DNA of 64,000 bases from Ptychodera flava (taxonomy: Eukaryota; Hemichordata; Enteropneusta; Ptychoderidae), in the NCBI RefSeq assembly GCF_041260155.1, contig NC_091941.1, positions 22,262,247 through 22,326,246 on the forward strand. The letters run 5' to 3'. Below the pieces are notes generated by a model. It was given only the letters and a program-made list of their open reading frames with translations. It was not told the origin of the DNA and made no database searches. This document shows, one piece after another, positions 58,555 through 64,000 of the stretch. A program made the translations under genes and the position numbers. The first letter of the stretch is position 1; each line of letters begins with the position of its first letter.

Positions 58555-58660
58555 TACGAGTATGGCGAGAGTGTCCGGCTTTGGCTACGCCGCCTCCCAC
58601 CTCCGGTAGGCGGCGTAGCCCCCGGCGTAGCCAAAGCCGGACACTGTCGCCATACTCGTA
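58555..58660. repeat. hairpin with 38-bp stem, one mismatch, plus alternative inner stem
   Basis: TACGAGTATGGCGAGAGTGT... at 58555-58592 pairs with 58623-58660 except at one position. A second partner, GGCGGCGTAGCC at 58609-58620, competes for the GGCTACGCCGCC part of the left arm. It is GC-rich and lies 62 bp before the LTR element. Confidence 0.8.
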
Positions 58661-58722
58661 GGGCTATGCATGTAGCGTACCATGCTTGTGTAACTACCGA
58701 GCTCAACGTGCATTCACGGTTG

Positions 58723-59295
58723 TGTTATGTAGGTCATTTCCCCCACACTCATCATGACCTGAGTTCAATTAGTCTAGAACATTCTCAAGGTCACTGCCCT
58801 TGATGACCTCACAACCTTGAATTCAATTAGTCATGTTTGGAATGTTCTGGAAAGTTGATTAGTTGTGTAAGGGAGATAATTTTAGAACAGTAATTAGCAT
58901 GTCAATAAAAGTTCTAGATTGTTCTTATATGCCTTTATAAAAGGGACGTGCACAGCTTCCAGTCAGACTTTTGGGATCGTGTCTCTTGTGTGTTACTATA
59001 AACTCCAGCAGTAGTCATTCTCAAGACTTTTCAAGACCTTCACTGTCAACGCTGGATTTATACTGTGGACTTTGTGTAGCTTCAAGCCTGCAAACCAAAG
59101 GACTGTTCATTCATCCGACTGACTGTTACAACTCTGAGACTGGAGCTTTGCCGTCCCAGCTGAGATAAGTAGTCTGTACACTTTAAAGCTTGTATTCTAT
59201 CCCTAACTTAGCAATTAGTTTTATTTTCGTAATAAATTTTGTTTAAACGTTAACTGCTGAGTTCACCCTTTTGTTCGTTTTCTCTGCACGTAACA
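58723..59295 (+). repeat. 5' LTR of the Gmr1-like element
   Basis: Starts TGTTATG and ends CGTAACA, a near-perfect short inverted pair with TG...CA termini. It is 573 bp long. A TATA-like TTTATAAAAGG lies near 58935 and an AATAAA near 59231, in the usual U3-R order. The 3' LTR needed for confirmation lies beyond the window. Confidence 0.85.
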
Positions 59296-59299
59296 AAAT

Positions 59300-59316
59300 T
59301 GGGGGCTCGTCCGGGA
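59300..59316 (+). other. primer-binding site, tRNA-Pro type
   Basis: TGGGGGCTCGTCCGGGA, four bases after the LTR end, is the same string used by gammaretroviruses for tRNA-Pro priming. It fixes the LTR boundary and the element's direction. Confidence 0.88.
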
Positions 59317-62300
59317 GACGAATATTTTGAGCCGTTTGACAACATTTTGACAGCCTTTTCAAAACTACTGTATACTGTGAACTCAGCGAAATTCAATCAT
59401 GGCGGAATTTAAACCAGACGAATTTATGGATGACCTTGATCAGGACACATTTAATTCCCTCAGAAAAGACAACCTCATAGCACTGGCAAATTTCCTTAAA
59501 GTAGATGTCAAAAGATCTATGCGCAAGCGAGAAATACAGTTCAAGATTGCAAAACATTTAGTTAATGCAGGCCATTTTGAGGAGTCTGCCTTAAAAGATT
59601 ATGAACCTGAGTCTTCCTTTGAACTCAGAAAATTAGAGTTAGAAATACAGCAGATTTGGCACGTGAAAAGTTAGCAATGGAAGAAAGACAGAAAGAAAAA
59701 GAATTACAAATGAAAGAAAAAGAATTACAAATGGAAAAAGAGAGACAGGCATTAGAAAAGGAAAAAATACAAATGCAGTTAGAAATGGAAGAAAGACAGA
59801 AAGAAAAGAATTGCGATTAGAAGAACAGCGATTGCAGGTAGAAATAAAACGTTTAGAGCTTGGACAGTCAGGAAAATTCTTCCTTCAGACAAGTTTGACA
59901 TCACTAAGCATTTCAGGTTAGTTCCCCCTTTCCAAGAAAAGGATGTTGATAAATATTTCCTTCATTTTGAGAAAATTGCTCAGAGTCTGGATTGGCCTAA
60001 AGAGTCCTGGTCTATGCTTTTGCAGAGTGCTTTGGTGGGTAAAGCCAGAGAAATTTACATTCAGTTGTCAGTAGAGCAGGCTTCAGATTATGATTCTGTG
60101 AAGGAATTAATTCTCAAGGGCTATGAGTTGGTGCCTGAAGCTTACCGTCAGAAATTTAGGGATTGTGAGAAGGTGAAGGATCAAACTTATGTTGAATTTG
60201 CTCGAACGAAAGAACAACTGTTTGATCGCTGGTGTTCTTCTGAAAAGGTCAGTCAGAATTATGACAAATTACGACAACTTGTTTTGATTGAGGAATTTAA
60301 AAGGTGCATCCGGAGTGACATCAAGACGTTTATCAATGAACAAAAGGCAGATACATTAGAGGTTGCTGCACGTTTGGCCGATGATTATTCATTGACCCAC
60401 AAATCTTCATTTCTCAGCAAACCATCCCAGTCCTTTTCATACAGAAACAATGCAGGTAAATTTAACTCGTCCTTTTCATCCAAGAATTTTTCAAAGGAGA
60501 GTAGGAAATCAAATGACAACAGTTCACAAAATTCAAGTAACACTTCCACATCATCAGATCCCAAGTCTCAATCTCCTTCTGACAAACAGTTCGGTACACT
60601 TTCTTGTAATTATTGCAAGAAAGACGGCCATTTAATGTCAGAGTGTTTCAAATTGAAAAGAAAACGTGAAGGTCAAAGTGGTCAAAGTGGATCTAAGCCC
60701 ACCGGCTTTATTTCTTCATCAACTCAATTAGAGTCTAATAATGTGTGCAACACATTTTCTGAGGTTAAACCCCTCTCATCCCCAATTAATGAGGTCAAGG
60801 TCAATTCTTCTCAAGATAGCATTATGGGTATTTTCGAACCATTTATTCATGATGGTTTTATATCACTTTCTAGTGATTTTTCTTCTGCTACCCCTGTCAA
60901 AATTTTAAGAGATACCGGGGCTTCCCAGTCTCTTTTGTTGGCAGATACCCTGCCGTTTTCTGAAAAGTCATTTTCAGGTTCTAAAGTTCTTATTAAGGGG
61001 GTAGATTGTAATGACTACATTCCTGTTCCTCTCCATAATGTCTATTTGTCTTCGGACTTTGTTTCTGGACCTGTGACTTTAGGTATTAGGCCTTTTTGCC
61101 TTTTGAAGGGATTCACCTTCTTCTTGGAAACGACCTTGCTGGGGACAAGGTCATTACTAATCCACTTGTGACTGATAATCCTAGTTTAGATCAGGATCCA
61201 GAGCCAATTGAACAAGAGATACCCGATTTATTTCCTTCATGTGCTATTACTCGAGCCATGTCAAAGAAAACTTCCGAGAATCAAAATACTCTCAAAAATA
61301 ATGTCACAGATGTTGACTTAAATGACACCTTTCTCAGTCAGGTGTTTGACACGGATCATTCCGTTATCCCTCGTGGATTTGAAACTTCCAGTAAAACTTC
61401 TGCTGACCAAAGTCAGACATTTTCTAGATCAAATCTCATTGCAGAACAACACAAAGACCCAGATATTTTGTCTTTGTTTGACAGGGTAGATGATGAAGGT
61501 AAAACTTCGGATAGCTCTGTTTCCTATTATACAAAATCTGGTATTCTCATGCGTAAATGGAGACCTCCAGATGTTTTGGTTGATGACGATTGGGCTATAA
61601 AACATCAAATTGTGGTTCCAAAGCCGTACCATGCTGAAATATTGCACCTGGCCCATGAAACCCCTGGGCTGGTCACGTAGGAGTCAGGAAAACTTATCAT
61701 AAAATTCTCAGTCACTTTTATTGGCCTAATCTCAGGCAGGATGTAGCACATTTCTGTAAAACTTGTCACACATGTCAAATGGTAGGAAAGCCAAATCAGA
61801 CCATTCCAAAGGCCCCTTTACAGCCAATTCCTGCATTTCAAGAACCATTTAGTAGGATACTAATAGACTGTGTTGGGCCCCTACCAAAAACAAGATCAGG
61901 AAATGAGTACATGCTGACAATAATGTGTACATCAACTCGGTTCCCAGAAGCCATACCACTGAGAAATATAAAGACAAAGACTATAGTGAAAGCTTTAGTC
62001 AAATTTTCACTTTATTTGGCCTCCCTAAATGTGTCCAGTCCGATCAAGGCTCCAACTTTATGTCTGGAATTTTTCAACAAGTAATGGATCAGCTAGGCAT
62101 TAAACAGTATACGTCATCCGCCTATCATCCAGAAAGTCAGGGTGCTCTTGAGCGATTTCATCAAACTTTGAAAAACATGATTAGGACCTACTGTTTTGAC
62201 ACAGAGAAGCAGTGGGATGAAGGAATTCATTTTTTGCTCTTTGCTGTTAGAGAGTCAATTCAGGAGTCTCTTGGTTTTAGCCCATTTGAGCTTGTATTTG

Positions 62301-64000
62301 GACATACAGTCCGTGGCCCACTTAAGCTCGTTAAAGAGAAATTCCTATCAGACGATGATGATTGTCTGAATATTTTGCAATATGTGTCAGATTTTCGTAC
62401 AAAACTCTCTAAAGCATGTGAATTAGCCAGAGAAAATCTTGAGTCATCTCAGCAGTCAATGGAAACCAAATACGATAAAAACACCTCAAAACGGAAGTTT
62501 GAACCAGGTCAAAAAGTTCTTGTTTTACTTCCAATTCCTGGCAAACCACTCCATGCTCGTTACTTTGGGCCATACCTAATTGATAAGAAATTGAGTGATT
62601 TAAATTACATCATAATAACACCTGACAGGAGAAAACAAAAACAGCTATGTCACATAAATATGCTTAAGCCATATTTGGATAGGGATAATCCTACTATAAC
62701 TCAGCCTGTCAGTACCGTCAGTTCTGGCCATTATGAAGATAGTGATACTGAAACTGACTTGAGTGAAAATACTCTAAACTCAAAGCTGGGCTCGGTCAAG
62801 CTTCAGAACTCAGAAATCCTGGAGAAGCTGGAGTCTACAAAGTTGGCACACCTCCAGCCAGAACAACAACAACAGGTGAAAGAACTGCTCCACGAATATA
62901 AACACCTGTTTCAAGATGTTCCAACGAGGACAAACGTCATCTATCACGACGTTGATGTTGGGGACAGTAAGCCTGTAAAACAACATCCATACAGACTGAA
63001 TCCAACAAAAGCAAAATATCTCCAGGAAGAAGTCAAATACCTGCTGGACAATGACTTTATTGAACCCAGTAAAAGTAACTGGAGTTCGCCGTGCATACTT
63101 GTTCCCAAATCAGACCACAGTTATCGTATGTGCACGGACTTTAGGAAGGTCAACACTTTAACAAAGACAGACACTTTCCCAATCCCGAGGATTGATGACT
63201 GCATCGACCGAGTGGGAAAAGCCAAGTATGTGACAAAATTTGACCTACTGAAGGGATTTTGGCAAGTCCCTCTGACGGATCGTGCTCGTGAAATATCCGC
63301 CTTTGTTACACCAGACGGATTGTTCCAGTACAAGTTGATGCCATTCGGAATGAAGAACTCTCCGGCAACGTTCCAACGGATGATCAACGACGTCATATCC
63401 GGGCTAGACGGATGTGCAGCTTACGTTGACGACGTCGTCCTGTATAGTGACACCTGGGAGAACACATCAAGCTCATGCGGAAGTTCTTCGAGAGACTGAG
63501 TAAAGCAATGTTGACTGTCAACCTTGCCAAATCTGAGTTTGGTTGGGCTAGGGTAACTTACCTCGGACATACTGTAGGACAGGGTGAGGTAAAACCTGTT
63601 GATGCCAAAATCAGTGCCATTTCAAGTTTTCCATACCAAACTGCAAACGACAACTGATGCGCTTTCTCGGTATGGCTGGTTACTACAGAAAATTCTGTCC
63701 AAATTTCTCCACAATTACTGAGCCTTTGACTAACTTACTTAAAAAGAAAGTAAAGTTTGTTTGGTCAGAGCAATGCCAACAGGCATTTGATACACTTAAA
63801 GCCATACTGCAAAGTGCCCCAGTGTTGTCTGCACCAGATTTCACTTTGCCATTCAAATTAGCTGTAGATGCTAGTGATACGGCTGCTGGTGCTGTTTTAT
63901 TGCAAGAGGATAGTCATGGTATAGATCATCCTGTTTGCTATTTTTCACGCAAATTTAACAAATCCCAGAGAAACTACTCTACAATTGAAAAAGAGTGTTT

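Larger units (their letters stand above)
58723..64000 (+). mobile_element. Gmr1-like Ty3/Gypsy LTR retrotransposon, broken, cut by the window end
   Basis: The parts in order are 5' LTR (58723-59295), a primer-binding site, a gag region (about 59400-60700) with a zinc knuckle near 60605-60650, an aspartic protease region (about 60880-61100), integrase (about 61600-62700), reverse transcriptase (about 62950-63600) and the beginning of RNase H (from about 63780). Integrase before RT is the defining pol order of the Gmr1 group of deuterostome Ty3/Gypsy elements. The copy is a fossil with roughly half a dozen reading-frame breaks. Its 3' end and second LTR are outside the window, so neither age by LTR comparison nor a target duplication can be read. 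Confidence 0.88.

Overview
The window is animal nuclear DNA. It has spliced genes, a high TE and microsatellite load, and no prokaryotic gene order. Best guess is an invertebrate deuterostome (amphioxus, hemichordate or echinoderm). The reasons are the mix of CR1-like, Tx1/L1-like and Gmr1-like (integrase-before-RT) retroelements and a tandem set of lipocalin-fold lipid-binding genes. The species is not determined.

Left third (1-22,200). Two SLC16/monocarboxylate-transporter-type genes lie on the minus strand. One is seen only as its first coding exon (2921-3128, classical DGGWGW motif). The other is a four-exon gene that can be fully assembled (16204-19370, 478 aa) and lacks that motif. Between them sits a 10 kb LINE nest: a CR1-like LINE (PHD + SGNH esterase + zinc knuckles in ORF1; EN-RT in ORF2) split by a 5.25 kb Tx1/L1-like LINE with a 14-bp target-site duplication. 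A RING-finger gene (20752-21864, minus) follows, with a CpG-rich stretch upstream.

Middle (22,200-40,020). Sparse sequence holds microsatellites, a LINE relic, a hairpin MITE and one unfamiliar spliced gene (about 27584-31002, TATA promoter, 236 aa deduced). Next comes the most striking object in the window, a 6.3 kb foldback element (33720-40018). Its ends are near-identical inverted copies, a second related pair of tips sits inside, and the interior is built from ten units of about 400 bp, four in one orientation and six in the other. It has no transposase ORF.

Right third (40,020-64,000). Four intact, intronless fatty-acid-binding-protein-like genes (three plus, one minus) are spread over 12 kb. 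Their usual C-terminal Arg-x-Tyr ligand triad reads Arg-Tyr-Phe in three copies and Arg-His-Leu in the fourth. Between the third and fourth lies a young 5'-truncated LINE abutting a MITE with 27-bp TIRs and a 5-bp TSD. Then come the last two exons of an SLC3A1/GH13-like gene, two GC-rich hairpins, and the 5' part of a broken Gmr1-like Ty3/Gypsy LTR retrotransposon that runs off the window end.

No CRISPR, rRNA or tRNA gene was recognised. Splice sites were placed by eye from GT/AG consensus, frame continuity and protein family pattern; transcript data would be the test.
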